This document shows, piece by piece, positions 31,483 to 41,989 of a DNA stretch of 64,000 bases. Below the pieces are notes generated by a model that was given only the letters and a program-made list of their open reading frames with translations, was not told the origin of the DNA and made no database searches. The stretch covers positions 108,947 through 172,946 of the forward strand of contig NZMG01000035.1 in the NCBI GenBank assembly GCA_002694465.1, read 5' to 3'. This DNA comes from Flavobacteriaceae bacterium (GTDB lineage: Bacteria; Bacteroidota; Bacteroidia; Flavobacteriales; Flavobacteriaceae). Each line of letters starts with the position of its first letter. Position 1 is the stretch's first letter. A program made the position numbers and the translations under genes.

Positions 31483-33897
31483 TTATCGCAGCTTCGGAAA
31501 ATCTTCTGGGTTGCTTTCGTGCATCATTTCATATACTTTTTCAAAAACATCTTCGGTAGATGGTTTTGAAAAATAGTCTCCATCGGTTCCATAGGCAGGA
31601 CGATGTGGTTGTGCCGTTAGGGTCTGTGGTTTACTATCTAGATAACGATACCCGTTCTGTTCGTTTACAATATGCTCCAAAATATAGGAGGAAGCTCCTC
31701 CTGGCATATCTTCGTCAATGACAAGCAAACGATTGGTTTTCTGAACGCTTTTTACGATATCGTGTTTAAGATCTAAGGGCAATAAGGATTGAATGTCAAT
31801 CACTTCGGCATCAATACCCACTTGTTGTAATTCTTTTGCTGCTTCTTGCACAATACGAAGGGTACTTCCGTAGGAGACTAAAGTTATGTCACTTCCTTCT
31901 TTAACAGTTTCTACCACGCCAATAGGAGTTCTAAATTCCCCTAAATTGGAAGGCATCTTTTCTTTAAGTCGGTAGCCATTTAAGCATTCAATCAATAGTG
32001 CAGGTTCGTCGCTCTCTAATAAGGTGTTGTAGAATCCTGCCGCCTTGGTCATATTTCGGGGAACCAAAATATACATACCACGAAGTAAATTAATCAAGGC
32101 ACCCATTTGGGAGCCGCTATGCCAAATTCCCTCTAATCTATGACCACGCGTACGCACAATGAGCGGTGCTTTTTGCTTCCCTACGGTTCGATAACGAAGC
32201 GTTGCCAGGTCATCGGTCATAATTTGAAGGCAGTACATGATATAATCGAGGTACTGAATTTCGGCAATAGGGCGTAGACCACGCATCGCCAATCCAATTC
32301 CTTGGCCTAAAATTGTAGCTTCTCGAATTCCGGAGTCGCGTACTCGAAACTCGCCATATTTTTCTTGAAGCCCTTCTAAACCTTGGTTTACATCACCTAT
32401 AGCACCGCTATCTTCCCCAAATACTAGCGTTTCGGGATGTTTACTGAAAATTGTATCGAAGTTATCGCGAAGAATTACACGTCCGTCAACCTCTTCGGCA
32501 TGGGCATCGTAGGTGGGAAGTACTTCTGTAACGTTGGTCGCTTTTGAAGGTAATTCGGAATAAAGGTTCGTGCTAAATTTTGGCTGAACAATGTCAAAAA
32601 AGTTATTCACCCAATCCTGAAGCTGTTTCTTTTCGGAAGAATTTTCAGCAGCGACATAGCGAAGTGCTTTTCGTGCTTTTGAAATAATATCCCTACGAAG
32701 TGGTTCTTTTATTTCGGCTAATTCTTCTTTAATTTTTTCAATAAAGTTTTTATTGGGGCTACTTTCAGCTAGATTTCCAATTAAGGTTATGGCTTCTTTT
32801 TGTTCTTGTTTGTGATCTGCTAAAAACGCTGTCCACGCTTTTGTTTTCCCTTCTCTAACTTTCTTTTTAATGCTTTTCTCCATTTCTGAAAGTTCTTCAT
32901 CGGTGGCAAAATTATTTTCTATAAGCCACTCACGCATCTTCACATTACAATCAAATTCTCTTTCCCATTGAAGTCGTTCTTCGCTTTTATAACGTTCGTG
33001 AGATCCACTGGTAGAGTGTCCTTGTGGTTGTGTGAGTTCTACTACGTGAATAAGTACAGGAACGTGCTCTTCACGAGCAATTTTCCCAGCTTTTTCGAAA
33101 GTTTCCACAAGGGCAGGGTAGTCCCAACCTTTTACTTTGAATATTTCATAACCCGCTTTTTCTTCGGTGCGTTGAAATCCGCTTAACACTTCCGAAATAT
33201 CTTCTTTGGTGGTTTGATGCTTTGCGTGTACCGAAATTCCATATTCGTCATCCCAAACACACATGACCATAGGTACTTGTAATACGCCAGCCGCATTAAT
33301 GGTTTCCCAAAATAAGCCTTCACTGGTACTCGCGTTCCCTATAGTTCCCCAAGCAACTTCGTTCCCGTTGATAGAAAACTGGGTGTGATTTTTCACCCCA
33401 TCTACATTTCTAAAAATTTTGGAGGCTTGTGCCAATCCCAATAATCGAGGCATTTGCCCTGCTGTAGGTGAAATATCGGCACTGCTATTTTTTTGTTCTG
33501 TGAGGTTTTTCCAGGAGCCGTCTTCATGAAGGCTATGGGTCATAAAGTGTCCGCCCATTTGGCGACCTGCGCTCATGGGATCGGCTTCAATAGTGGTGTG
33601 CGCGTATAATCCTGCAAAAAATTGTTCGATGCTTAATTGGCCATTACACATCATAAAAGTTTGGTCGCGATAGTACCCACTTCGCCAATCTCCTTTTTGA
33701 AATGCTTTTGCCCAAGCGAGTTGAGGCACTTCTTTTCCGTCGCCAAAAATTCCAAATTTTGCTTTTCCTGTAAGGACTTCACGCCTTCCCAACAAACTAC
33801 ATTCGCGACTTGTTACAGCAATGGTGTAATCTTTTAAAACTTCCGTTTTAAAGTCTTCAAAAGAAAGTGCGCCGTTCGTTTGTGGGTTTGTTTGCAT
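31483..33897 (-). CDS. 2-oxoacid dehydrogenase E1, fused alpha and beta subunits (branched-chain type)
   Basis: 804 residues, both E1 chains in one polypeptide. The alpha part (about residues 1-450) has the thiamine diphosphate motif in GNASTSEGLFWETINAAGV...WDDEYGISV and the branched-chain-like STSGSHERYKS loop. The beta part (from ~residue 465) has VFGEDSGAIGDVNQGLEGLQEKYG and the C-terminal VIDIQSLLPLD...TNRLLVIDEDMP. It decarboxylates a 2-oxoacid and feeds E2/E3. Branched-chain 2-oxoacids are the likely substrates; the E2 gene is not nearby. An exact TACTTTTG promoter element lies 17 nt before the ATG. Confidence 0.92.
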   Translation of the reverse strand: MQTNPQTNGALSFEDFKTEVLKDYTIAVTSRECSLLGRREVLTGKAKFGIFGDGKEVPQLAWAKAFQKGDWRSGYYRDQTFMMCNGQLSIEQFFAGLYAHTTIEADPMSAGRQMGGHFMTHSLHEDGSWKNLTEQKNSSADISPTAGQMPRLLGLAQASKIFRNVDGVKNHTQFSINGNEVAWGTIGNASTSEGLFWETINAAGVLQVPMVMCVWDDEYGISVHAKHQTTKEDISEVLSGFQRTEEKAGYEIFKVKGWDYPALVETFEKAGKIAREEHVPVLIHVVELTQPQGHSTSGSHERYKSEERLQWEREFDCNVKMREWLIENNFATDEELSEMEKSIKKKVREGKTKAWTAFLADHKQEQKEAITLIGNLAESSPNKNFIEKIKEELAEIKEPLRRDIISKARKALRYVAAENSSEKKQLQDWVNNFFDIVQPKFSTNLYSELPSKATNVTEVLPTYDAHAEEVDGRVILRDNFDTIFSKHPETLVFGEDSGAIGDVNQGLEGLQEKYGEFRVRDSGIREATILGQGIGLAMRGLRPIAEIQYLDYIMYCLQIMTDDLATLRYRTVGKQKAPLIVRTRGHRLEGIWHSGSQMGALINLLRGMYILVPRNMTKAAGFYNTLLESDEPALLIECLNGYRLKEKMPSNLGEFRTPIGVVETVKEGSDITLVSYGSTLRIVQEAAKELQQVGIDAEVIDIQSLLPLDLKHDIVKSVQKTNRLLVIDEDMPGGASSYILEHIVNEQNGYRYLDSKPQTLTAQPHRPAYGTDGDYFSKPSTEDVFEKVYEMMHESNPEDFPKLR

Positions 33898-33914
33898 AGT
33901 GAATATTTATGTTG

Positions 33915-33922
33915 CAAAAGTA
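33915..33922 (-). promoter_or_regulatory. Promoter -7 element of the fused E1 gene
   Basis: The minus strand reads TACTTTTG, an exact consensus match, 17 nt before the ATG at 33897. Confidence 0.6.
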
Positions 33923-33986
33923 GCAAAAATAACAATGCATTTCACTTTAAAAAATTATGGAATTCTTAACAAAATGATAATTTTTA

Positions 33987-34214
33987 TTAATTTTTTTCAT
34001 CTTTTTTTCGAATTGCAACAAAAACTCTGCGAATGAGTAAAATAAAAGGGAATCCGTGTAATAAAACATCGAAGTAGTCTTTAGGGGTCATTCCTACAGC
34101 ACCCCCTGCAATCCATTTTAATTTCCCCCAGAAATGTGGTTCTGGAAAAAAGGGTGCTAAACCTAGAGTTAAGCATAATAAAATAAGTATGCGCCAGTCG
34201 TTGAATATATTCAT
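33987..34214 (-). CDS. Small conserved membrane protein
   Basis: 75 residues from the internal ATG at 34214 (MNIFNDWRILILLCLTLGLAPF); the open frame could begin at 34262 but those residues are not typical. Two hydrophobic segments flank the sequence PFFPEPHFWGKLKWIAGGAVGMTPKDYFD, a pattern seen in short Flavobacterial membrane proteins. No function is known. Confidence 0.65.
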   Translation of the reverse strand: MNIFNDWRILILLCLTLGLAPFFPEPHFWGKLKWIAGGAVGMTPKDYFDVLLHGFPFILLIRRVFVAIRKKDEKN

Positions 34215-34304
34215 GAAATATGGGTTCTGGGTTATTGGTTCTAGAAATAGCCTAAGATACAAAATACAATCTACGTTTTACCTCAAGCCTAGGACCATTC
34301 ATCT

Positions 34305-37121
34305 CTAATACCATTTTCTTGTAAAAAGCCCCATTAATGTTCTAATGTCCAAAGTAACAATAAATCGAATTTTTTGATCATAATTACCAAGTCCAGGCTC
34401 CCATCCTAAGTTAGAATAAAGCGGGAAATAAAGTTCAAAATAATCAGCTACCAAGCTGGCTCTAATTCCAGCATCGTAGACAAATTTAGGTTCAAAGCCT
34501 GTATTTTTAACCCAACCCATATCACCATAAGCATAGATCCATCTCCAGATGTTTGTACTTGCATTCACTGTAGTAATCCATTGGTTGGCATAGGCAGGCT
34601 CTAGTTGCGATTTAAATCCTCCTTCTGCTATAATAAGTTGTTGACTAAATAAGCCTGTGTCTTCACTTCTTCCATAGTAATTATAGTCAAACATATAATC
34701 GGATGGGCGGTCTAATGCAAAGCTGAAGTAGTTATCATTGGTTTCAGTTTTGTTATATAAAAAGATGCCCGAATACCATCGAAGATTAATTTGCCTGTTA
34801 TTTAAAAAGAGCTTTCGGTATTCCAATTGAAGTGAAACCTTGCTAAATTTTTTCGAAACTTGATAATCAAAAAGTCCTCGATAATAGTTAATTAAATTAT
34901 TGTCTGAATAAACATACTGGGCATTATACACATTATAGTTAGGCTCTTGATCTGGGTCGTTAGGGTCTTCGTCTCTAAAAACATTGACATTTCTAACATT
35001 AATAAATTGTTTTGTGTTTTTTCGCAAATCGGTAGGATCACGAAATGCAAATGTGATGTAAGGTGAGATTCTTTTGTAAAATAAATCCTCGTCGTATGAA
35101 AACAAAGTACCCGATATTCCTGTCCTTAACGCATACATGCTTTGATCATCAAAACGACCTGTATAAGAAAAAGAACCGTTACCTACGAGGGATTTTGAAC
35201 GAAAGCCATATTGAGGTTCAATCCTATAATTAAAGTCTTTGGGAAGCACCGTTTTGTTATACAACTTCATTCCCAAACTCAATCCGTCATATAAATTATA
35301 CTGAAAGACGGGCATAAAAAACAGCTGATTGTATTTTGGGTCTTCCACATCTTGAAAGAGTCTAAACTGAACGGGCTTGTTAAATAAACCATCCACCGTT
35401 TTAAAATTGTTCCGTTGGTTGAGTTCAGGTACCACAGCTTCATAGTTTAGTGCTAACTGTTTAATATTTTCCTTCGGAACCGACACGGTAATGATACTAT
35501 CAAAAGGAGCAAGCCATTTTTTGAAAATAACATCCTTTTTATTAAGTCCATATAGAGAAATAGGCATCTTGTTATCCTGTTTATTCAGAATACTAACCCG
35601 TAAGGAATCACCAACTTTTTCTACCCTTTTTATTTTGAAATCAATAAGGGTTCGTTTACCAACATAGTCTTCAAAAAACCAATGAATAGGTAGCTCTGTG
35701 TTTTTTGAAAGGATGTCTTCGAAGGTAGATGCGTTAGTGTATTGTAGGCTGTTATTTTTGTAAAATTCAGAAATGGAAGTATTTAATACATCTTTACTCA
35801 TATAATCACTTAAATATCCCAACCCTGCACCTGCATAATAGTCGCTCGCAATATTTTTATTGAATTTAAGTAAGGAATCCTTTGGAGTAACCAACGATTG
35901 GTGCAAGTTACTCCGAGCCATATTGAGGTACATTAAAGGATATTGATCGTTAAACTCCAAATCACTCGCATGAGACCATCTTACAATAAAAAATTCACTT
36001 AAATTCCCCATGATTTTTATGTCTGGGTAAAAGGTGTTGACATAATCTGTCATTAAATAAATTTGTAAGGCTCCAAACAACCAATGTTCTTCTCTAGGAT
36101 TGATATACAAAGTGCTTTCCAGATATTTTCTTGTGATGGTCTTAAGTAATTCCATATCCATTTCAAATCCGTTAGGAAATGGACTTATAAAATCGGGCAA
36201 TTGATTTAACCCATACACGGGACTTAAACGATAATCGGCATCACTTATAAGAAGTTTTTCGAAAGGGTAGGGGCCTAATTTTTCTTCTAGATAATGTGTA
36301 ATACGGTCAATTTGTAGTGCTTTAATGGTGGGAGTTACTTTTTTGTCTCTTAAATCGGTTAATACCTCAAAATTATCGGTCACTACACTACCAAACCCAA
36401 GAAATTTATCCAAATAAATGGGTGCGCTCATCCGGTTGTTGCCTTCTAAATGAATTAATTTTTTGCCATTTACAATGGTTTCGGCAATAACATCTAAATC
36501 ACTAAAGAGTTTGTATTCCTTCGGAAAGTGAAAATTGATGATAAATTTTGAAGGACTCATAAAAAAGTCATCCACATTTTTATTGCTGTAAGCCTTCCAT
36601 TCACCGTTAAATACTGCAGGTGCAATAAACCAATAGCGAAGCTTATAATCACCATTTTTAGAAACACCATAACGCGTATATTTATCGTTTGGGACTTTTA
36701 TTGTATAAGCCAAGTTAATTTCGATTTGCGCACTTGGAGCGAGCGCTTCTTTAAGGGAAATTTTTATAATGTCATCCCCCTTTTCACGATGCCAGGACAA
36801 AGTTTCGTTTTGTTTGTTTTTAATAAATTCGATAGTAGTTCTTCCTCGATTTTCATCTTTTTCAAAATGAAAGGAACTATTAAAATTTTCGGCAAATCGC
36901 TCGGCTAAAGGTGTTGTTTTACTCGAAAAACTATTGGCCCAGTCTAAAAGATAAATTTCTGAAAGAGCTGTATTCGAGTCATTTACAAAAGTAATTTTTT
37001 GAGTAATGGAAAGTGTTTGGGTGTCTTCATTAAGCAGTGCATCTATGCTCAAAGTATGTTGCGCTTGTACCGAAATGGCAAGCAACCCCAAACACATTAT
37101 GCACCATGTTGGAAGATTCAA
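34305..37121 (-). CDS. Outer-membrane beta-barrel protein with an M1-peptidase-like domain lacking zinc ligands
   Basis: 938 residues with a signal peptide (to about AQ at 21). Residues ~22-540 resemble M1 metallopeptidases: an N-terminal beta domain, YGLNQLPDF where the GxMEN loop sits, and a helical domain. The HExxH motif is absent (the region reads ITRKYLESTLY) and the downstream NEG motif is replaced by WLFGALQIYL, so it should be catalytically dead. Residues ~570-938 alternate short aromatic strands and end in RFIVTLDIRTLMGLFTRKWY, typical of an outer-membrane barrel. The role is unknown; perhaps peptide or protein binding at the surface. Confidence 0.8.
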   Translation of the reverse strand: MNLPTWCIMCLGLLAISVQAQHTLSIDALLNEDTQTLSITQKITFVNDSNTALSEIYLLDWANSFSSKTTPLAERFAENFNSSFHFEKDENRGRTTIEFIKNKQNETLSWHREKGDDIIKISLKEALAPSAQIEINLAYTIKVPNDKYTRYGVSKNGDYKLRYWFIAPAVFNGEWKAYSNKNVDDFFMSPSKFIINFHFPKEYKLFSDLDVIAETIVNGKKLIHLEGNNRMSAPIYLDKFLGFGSVVTDNFEVLTDLRDKKVTPTIKALQIDRITHYLEEKLGPYPFEKLLISDADYRLSPVYGLNQLPDFISPFPNGFEMDMELLKTITRKYLESTLYINPREEHWLFGALQIYLMTDYVNTFYPDIKIMGNLSEFFIVRWSHASDLEFNDQYPLMYLNMARSNLHQSLVTPKDSLLKFNKNIASDYYAGAGLGYLSDYMSKDVLNTSISEFYKNNSLQYTNASTFEDILSKNTELPIHWFFEDYVGKRTLIDFKIKRVEKVGDSLRVSILNKQDNKMPISLYGLNKKDVIFKKWLAPFDSIITVSVPKENIKQLALNYEAVVPELNQRNNFKTVDGLFNKPVQFRLFQDVEDPKYNQLFFMPVFQYNLYDGLSLGMKLYNKTVLPKDFNYRIEPQYGFRSKSLVGNGSFSYTGRFDDQSMYALRTGISGTLFSYDEDLFYKRISPYITFAFRDPTDLRKNTKQFINVRNVNVFRDEDPNDPDQEPNYNVYNAQYVYSDNNLINYYRGLFDYQVSKKFSKVSLQLEYRKLFLNNRQINLRWYSGIFLYNKTETNDNYFSFALDRPSDYMFDYNYYGRSEDTGLFSQQLIIAEGGFKSQLEPAYANQWITTVNASTNIWRWIYAYGDMGWVKNTGFEPKFVYDAGIRASLVADYFELYFPLYSNLGWEPGLGNYDQKIRFIVTLDIRTLMGLFTRKWY

Positions 37122-37122
37122 A

Positions 37123-38361
37123 CTATTGTTTTATAAATTTTATGGGGCTATTATTTTGAGTGTTAAACTTCAAATAATAAAACCCTGTTGGTAAATATGA
37201 AACATCCCATTCTAGATTTTCCCCACCTTCCGAATTAAATTCGCTTAGAATTTGCCCCATGGAGTTTATAATCCAAAATTGGATTGGCGTGGCATTGGGA
37301 TATACTATTTTTAATTTTTCGGAAACACTTGTGTTTTCTAAATAAATACTATTATCAATAACTAAAGAAGGAGTGTTTAAAATGACAATTTCTTCATTGG
37401 TTTCAAGATTCATCACAATGGGTAAATGATCACTCATATTATACAGATTTTCTCGTAGTGTTTCAGAATAAAATCCACTACAATTGGTATCATTTATACT
37501 TAAATCGAAACAATTTCCATTATTCCCAAACGCTTTATAGGTATCTGGAATATAGCGAAGCGATGGATTTGTTAACATATTTTCTGAAACCAAAATAAAA
37601 TCGAACCTATCATCCAATCCACCCCCAGCACCGGCTCCAAAGGGGCCAGAACTCACTCGCGTACTTTGAGTATGGATATCTTGAAAATTAATATTAGTAC
37701 TCCATGCGCCTGGGGTATCGATGGGATCTGCCATAACAATAGCGTTGGTTGGGTCCAGTAACTCAATGTAGGCAGGTTCTGTGGATGAATAAAGGTTAAA
37801 ATCCCCTGCAAAAATAACAAAGGCATTTGGATCCAGTGTCGCTAAACGATTTGTAAATTCTTGCACCATTTCAAGACGTAGCTGTTCGTTTGTGCCTCCC
37901 TGACTTGACTTAAGATGTGATACGAATATTTCGATAAGAACAGGATTTGTTTGCATTCCCTTTGTACTTAACTTTAGCGAATAATGATTTATGTCTCTAA
38001 TATTTGTTTGAATAACTTCTTCGGCTTCTAGAAGGAACTTGTCCTTTCTAAAATAAAGCATTTGCTGCAAATTGGCACCTCCCGATTGATTAGGTACAAA
38101 CGTTGCTCTTTTATAAAGATTTTCTGTGGCATTTAATGCTGTATTTAAAATTAAATCTGCACCAAACCCACTTTGTAATTCACATATCATGAAGATGTCG
38201 GGTGAGTATTCATTTAAAATTTCACCCAAAATTAATTCTCTATTTTGCGGATTTGCCTCTGGAAATTCCAAAAGATTATAAAACATGGTTTTCAGGGTGC
38301 TTTGTGAAAAAAGGCACCACGGAAGAAGAAAGAAAAAAAATAATGTTATTTTTTTAATCAT
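37123..38361 (-). CDS. Secreted endonuclease/exonuclease/phosphatase-family protein with type IX sorting domain
   Basis: 412 residues. The signal peptide is followed by an EEP domain (about residues 22-315): LKTMFYNLLEFPE, ICELQSGFG with the metal-binding Glu, HLKSSQGG, FAGDFNLYSS and MSDHLPIVM. The last ~75 residues (IIWIINSMGQ...LPTGFYYLKFNTQ-type pattern with terminal KFIKQ) form a type IX secretion sorting domain. It probably acts on nucleic acid or phosphoesters outside the cell. It lies 1 nt upstream of the barrel protein gene and 16 nt from the LOG gene. Confidence 0.88.
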   Translation of the reverse strand: MIKKITLFFFFLLPWCLFSQSTLKTMFYNLLEFPEANPQNRELILGEILNEYSPDIFMICELQSGFGADLILNTALNATENLYKRATFVPNQSGGANLQQMLYFRKDKFLLEAEEVIQTNIRDINHYSLKLSTKGMQTNPVLIEIFVSHLKSSQGGTNEQLRLEMVQEFTNRLATLDPNAFVIFAGDFNLYSSTEPAYIELLDPTNAIVMADPIDTPGAWSTNINFQDIHTQSTRVSSGPFGAGAGGGLDDRFDFILVSENMLTNPSLRYIPDTYKAFGNNGNCFDLSINDTNCSGFYSETLRENLYNMSDHLPIVMNLETNEEIVILNTPSLVIDNSIYLENTSVSEKLKIVYPNATPIQFWIINSMGQILSEFNSEGGENLEWDVSYLPTGFYYLKFNTQNNSPIKFIKQ

Positions 38362-38377
38362 GTAAAGGGGAGTATTC

Positions 38378-39064
38378 CTAGAAGTTAGGACTTAAGTTGA
38401 ATTCTTTATAGAAGTCATTTAAGATTTCTAAAACTTCATCTTCAGTATCTACTAAATTAATTAAATCGATATCTTGAGGACTTATATTTCCTTGCGAGAT
38501 AAGTGTTTTTTTTATCCAATCCATAAGTCCGTTCCAAAACTCGGTTCCCACTAAAATAATAGGAAAACGGTCTATTTTGTGCGTTTGGATAAGAGTGATG
38601 GCTTCAAAAAGTTCGTCAAGTGTCCCAAATCCTCCTGGCATGACCACAAATCCTTGAGAGTATTTTACAAACATTACTTTTCTAACAAAGAAGTAATCGA
38701 AATCAATACTTTTATCTTTATCAATATAAGGATTGTCGTGTTGTTCAAAAGGTAAGTCGATATTAAGCCCCACCGATGTTCCTCCGGCCAAATGTGCTCC
38801 TCTATTTCCGGCTTCCATGATACCTGGCCCGCCACCTGTGATAATTCCATAGCCATTTTCTGTAATTTTTTGCGCTATTCTCACCGCAAGCTGATAATAT
38901 TCTTGGTCTTCTTTGGTTCTTGCCGACCCAAAAATAGAAACGCAAGGACCAATCCTACTTAATTTTTCGTACCCTTCCACAAACTCACCCATAATTTTAA
39001 AAATGGCCCATGAGTCGTTAGTTTTTATTTCATTCCAGTTTTTATGTCTGCTTTCACTTCTCAT
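38378..39064 (-). CDS. LOG-family protein (TIGR00730 type)
   Basis: 228 residues with a Rossmann-like fold. GGGPGIMEAGNRGA and PGGFGTLDELFEAITLIQTHK are the LOG signatures. Members act as nucleoside 5'-monophosphate phosphoribohydrolases releasing cytokinin-like bases; the physiological substrate in this organism is unknown. It follows uvrA on the same strand by 16 nt. Confidence 0.92.
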   Translation of the reverse strand: MRSESRHKNWNEIKTNDSWAIFKIMGEFVEGYEKLSRIGPCVSIFGSARTKEDQEYYQLAVRIAQKITENGYGIITGGGPGIMEAGNRGAHLAGGTSVGLNIDLPFEQHDNPYIDKDKSIDFDYFFVRKVMFVKYSQGFVVMPGGFGTLDELFEAITLIQTHKIDRFPIILVGTEFWNGLMDWIKKTLISQGNISPQDIDLINLVDTEDEVLEILNDFYKEFNLSPNF

Positions 39065-39080
39065 TGTTCGTACTTTTTTT

Positions 39081-41912
39081 CTAATGTAATTCTTTTTTAA
39101 GGAATTGTGCTGTAAAGCTTTTGGGATTCTTTATAATTTCTTCGGGAGTTCCTTCGGCAATCACCTTTCCGCCTTTTTTACCTCCTTCAGGACCTATATC
39201 GATAATATAATCTACAATTTTAATAACATCTAAGTTATGTTCAATAATGACAACTGTATTTCCTTTGTTTACTAATTTTTCTAAAACTAATAACAAGACC
39301 CTAATGTCTTCAAAATGAAGTCCTGTGGTTGGCTCATCGAGGATATAAAATGTATTTCCGGTATCTCTTTTAGATAACTCGGTTGCTAATTTAATTCGTT
39401 GTGCTTCTCCACCAGAAAGCGTAGTGGATTGTTGTCCAAGTGTAATATATCCTAGCCCCACATCCTGAATGGTCTTCAGCTTTCTATAAATTTTTGGGAT
39501 GTGTTCAAAAAAGGAACACGCTTCATTAATGGTCATTTCCAATACATCGTAAATCGACTTTCCTTTGTATCGTACTTCGAGGGTTTCTCGGTTAAAACGC
39601 TTTCCCTGACAAGTTTCACATTCCACATACACATCGGGGAGGAAATTCATTTCAATCACTTTTAATCCACCGCCTTGGCAGGTTTCACATCGTCCTCCTT
39701 TTACATTAAAGCTAAAACGACCAGGTTTATAACCACGAATCATCGCCTCGGGAATCTTCGCAAATAGGTTTCTAATTTCTGAAAAAACACCAGTATAGGT
39801 AGCTGGATTGGATCGCGGAGTTCTACCGATAGGTGACTGATTAATATCAATCACTTTATCGATATGTTTTAAACCATCTATGGAGGAATATGGCATGGGT
39901 TTTTTAACACCATTAAAGAAATGCGCATTTAAAATAGGGTAGAGGGTTTCGTTTACTAGCGTAGATTTTCCACTACCCGAAACACCCGTGACACCTATCA
40001 TTGTCCCAAGAGGAAAGGAAACTGAAACATTCTTCAAATTATTTCCTTTTGCTCCTTTTAAGGTGAGGGTTTTACCATTTCCTTTGCGTCTCTTTTTAGG
40101 AATCGCAATTTCTTTAGTGCCATTAAGATAATCTGCCGTAAGTGTATGGTGTTTTTTTATTTCTGAGGGTGTGCCCACTGAAACAATTTCACCTCCATAT
40201 TTTCCTGCGGCAGGACCTATGTCGATTACATAATCGGCATGTTCAATCATATCCTTATCGTGTTCCACGACAATGACCGAATTACCAATGTTTTTTAAAT
40301 CAATTAATGACTGAATTAACTTCTGGTTGTCTTTTTGGTGTAATCCAATACTTGGTTCATCCAAAATATAAAGCACGCCTACAAGTTGCGAACCTATTTG
40401 AGTGGCTAATCGAATACGTTGTGCTTCCCCCCCAGAAAGTGATTTTGAACTTCGGTTTAGGGAAAGATAGGTAAGTCCCACATTAGTGAGAAAACTTAAT
40501 CGAGACCGAACCTCTTTCAGAATTTCTGCAGCAATTTTAAGTTGGGTTTCACCTAAGTCTTTTTCGATAGTTGCAAACCAATCGGAAAGCTCTTCAATAT
40601 CCATATCGGCAAGATCTGCAATGCTTTTTCCATTGATTCTAAAATTGAGCGATTCCTTTCTTAGTCTACTTCCGTTGCATTCTGGACAAGACTTTTTGTC
40701 CATATACTCTTTGGCCCAACGCTTTAAAGATTTCGATTCGTTTGTTTCAAAAGTATTTTGAAGAAAGGTAGCCACACCTTCAAAATCTATTTTATAGTTG
40801 CGGGTAATTCCTAGTGTTTTTGACTCCACATCGAAGGATGTATTAGCGCCATAGAAAATAATTTCTTTAGCTTCTTCAGGAATGCTTGAAAAAGGATCGC
40901 TTAGGCTAAAATTATATCTGTGTGCTATCAGTTCTAATTGCTTAAAAACCCAATTGCTTTTTTGAGGCCCCTGCGGCGCTAAAGCCCCTTGCTTGATTGA
41001 AAGATTTTTATTGGGTACAATTTTATCCAGATTTACTTCGTATAATTTTCCTAAACCTTTACAGTTTGGACACATTCCTTTGGGCGAATTGAAGGAAAAA
41101 TTATTGGGCTCTGGATTGGGGTAGGAAATTCCGCTGGTTGGACACATTAACGATCGACTAAAATACCTAACCTCATTGGTTTCATTATCGATAACCATCA
41201 TTACATCATCTCCATGATACATGGCTGTGAGAATGGTTTCCGTTAATCGTTTGTTATGATCACTTTCTTCTGTGATTTTAAGTCGGTCTATGACAATTTC
41301 AATATCATGTGTTTTGTAACGATCGATCCGCATTCCTTTTACGATATCTATAATTTCGCCATCGACTCTCACTTTTACAAAACCTTGTTTGGCAATTTGT
41401 TCAAAAAGCTCACGATAATGCCCTTTACGGGAGCGCACGACAGGTGCCAGAATACTTACCTTTTTATTATTAAAATCTTCGAGTATAAGTTGTTTTATTT
41501 GGTCATCACTATAGCTAACCATTTTTTCACCCGTCTCATAACTATAGGCGTCACTGGCTCTGGCAAAAAGAAGGCGAAGGAAATCATAAATTTCGGTGAT
41601 GGTTCCAACGGTGGAGCGTGGACTACGACTCGTTGTTTTTTGTTCGATGGCGATAACAGGGGAGAGGCCTTCGATTTTATCGACATCGGGACGCTCAAGA
41701 TTTCCTAAAAACTGACGCGCATACGCTGAAAATGTTTCAATATAGCGTCGTTGTCCTTCGGCATAAATAGTATCGAATGCAAGTGATGATTTTCCACTCC
41801 CTGAAAGCCCTGTAATCACTACGAGTTCATCACGAGGAATTTCAATATCTATGTTCTTTAAATTATGAACTCTTGCCCCTAAAACCTCAATTACATTTTC
41901 GTTTTTTGCCAT
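39081..41912 (-). CDS. uvrA: UvrABC excision repair ATPase subunit A
   Basis: 943 residues from the ATG at 41912 ([21 protein letters not shown]). A TTG at 41921 lies inside the promoter element and is less likely. Two ABC modules are present: Walker [10 protein letters not shown] (about residue 33) and GVSGSGKST (about residue 643), signatures LSGGEAQRI in both, and zinc-finger cysteines CPECNGSRL and [17 protein letters not shown]. It recognises bulky DNA lesions together with UvrB. Confidence 0.97.
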   Translation of the reverse strand: MAKNENVIEVLGARVHNLKNIDIEIPRDELVVITGLSGSGKSSLAFDTIYAEGQRRYIETFSAYARQFLGNLERPDVDKIEGLSPVIAIEQKTTSRSPRSTVGTITEIYDFLRLLFARASDAYSYETGEKMVSYSDDQIKQLILEDFNNKKVSILAPVVRSRKGHYRELFEQIAKQGFVKVRVDGEIIDIVKGMRIDRYKTHDIEIVIDRLKITEESDHNKRLTETILTAMYHGDDVMMVIDNETNEVRYFSRSLMCPTSGISYPNPEPNNFSFNSPKGMCPNCKGLGKLYEVNLDKIVPNKNLSIKQGALAPQGPQKSNWVFKQLELIAHRYNFSLSDPFSSIPEEAKEIIFYGANTSFDVESKTLGITRNYKIDFEGVATFLQNTFETNESKSLKRWAKEYMDKKSCPECNGSRLRKESLNFRINGKSIADLADMDIEELSDWFATIEKDLGETQLKIAAEILKEVRSRLSFLTNVGLTYLSLNRSSKSLSGGEAQRIRLATQIGSQLVGVLYILDEPSIGLHQKDNQKLIQSLIDLKNIGNSVIVVEHDKDMIEHADYVIDIGPAAGKYGGEIVSVGTPSEIKKHHTLTADYLNGTKEIAIPKKRRKGNGKTLTLKGAKGNNLKNVSVSFPLGTMIGVTGVSGSGKSTLVNETLYPILNAHFFNGVKKPMPYSSIDGLKHIDKVIDINQSPIGRTPRSNPATYTGVFSEIRNLFAKIPEAMIRGYKPGRFSFNVKGGRCETCQGGGLKVIEMNFLPDVYVECETCQGKRFNRETLEVRYKGKSIYDVLEMTINEACSFFEHIPKIYRKLKTIQDVGLGYITLGQQSTTLSGGEAQRIKLATELSKRDTGNTFYILDEPTTGLHFEDIRVLLLVLEKLVNKGNTVVIIEHNLDVIKIVDYIIDIGPEGGKKGGKVIAEGTPEEIIKNPKSFTAQFLKKELH

Positions 41913-41918
41913 AGTTTG

Positions 41919-41926
41919 CAAAGGTA
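41919..41926 (-). promoter_or_regulatory. Promoter -7 element 6 nt before the uvrA ATG
   Basis: The minus strand reads TACCTTTG, an exact TAnnTTTG match, 6 nt before ATG 41912. It implies a very short or absent 5' leader. Confidence 0.5.
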
Positions 41927-41989
41927 CTTAAATGCTTTCAAAATTTATAATATGTAGCGATTCAAAAAAAGGAAAGAATGCGTTAAAAT

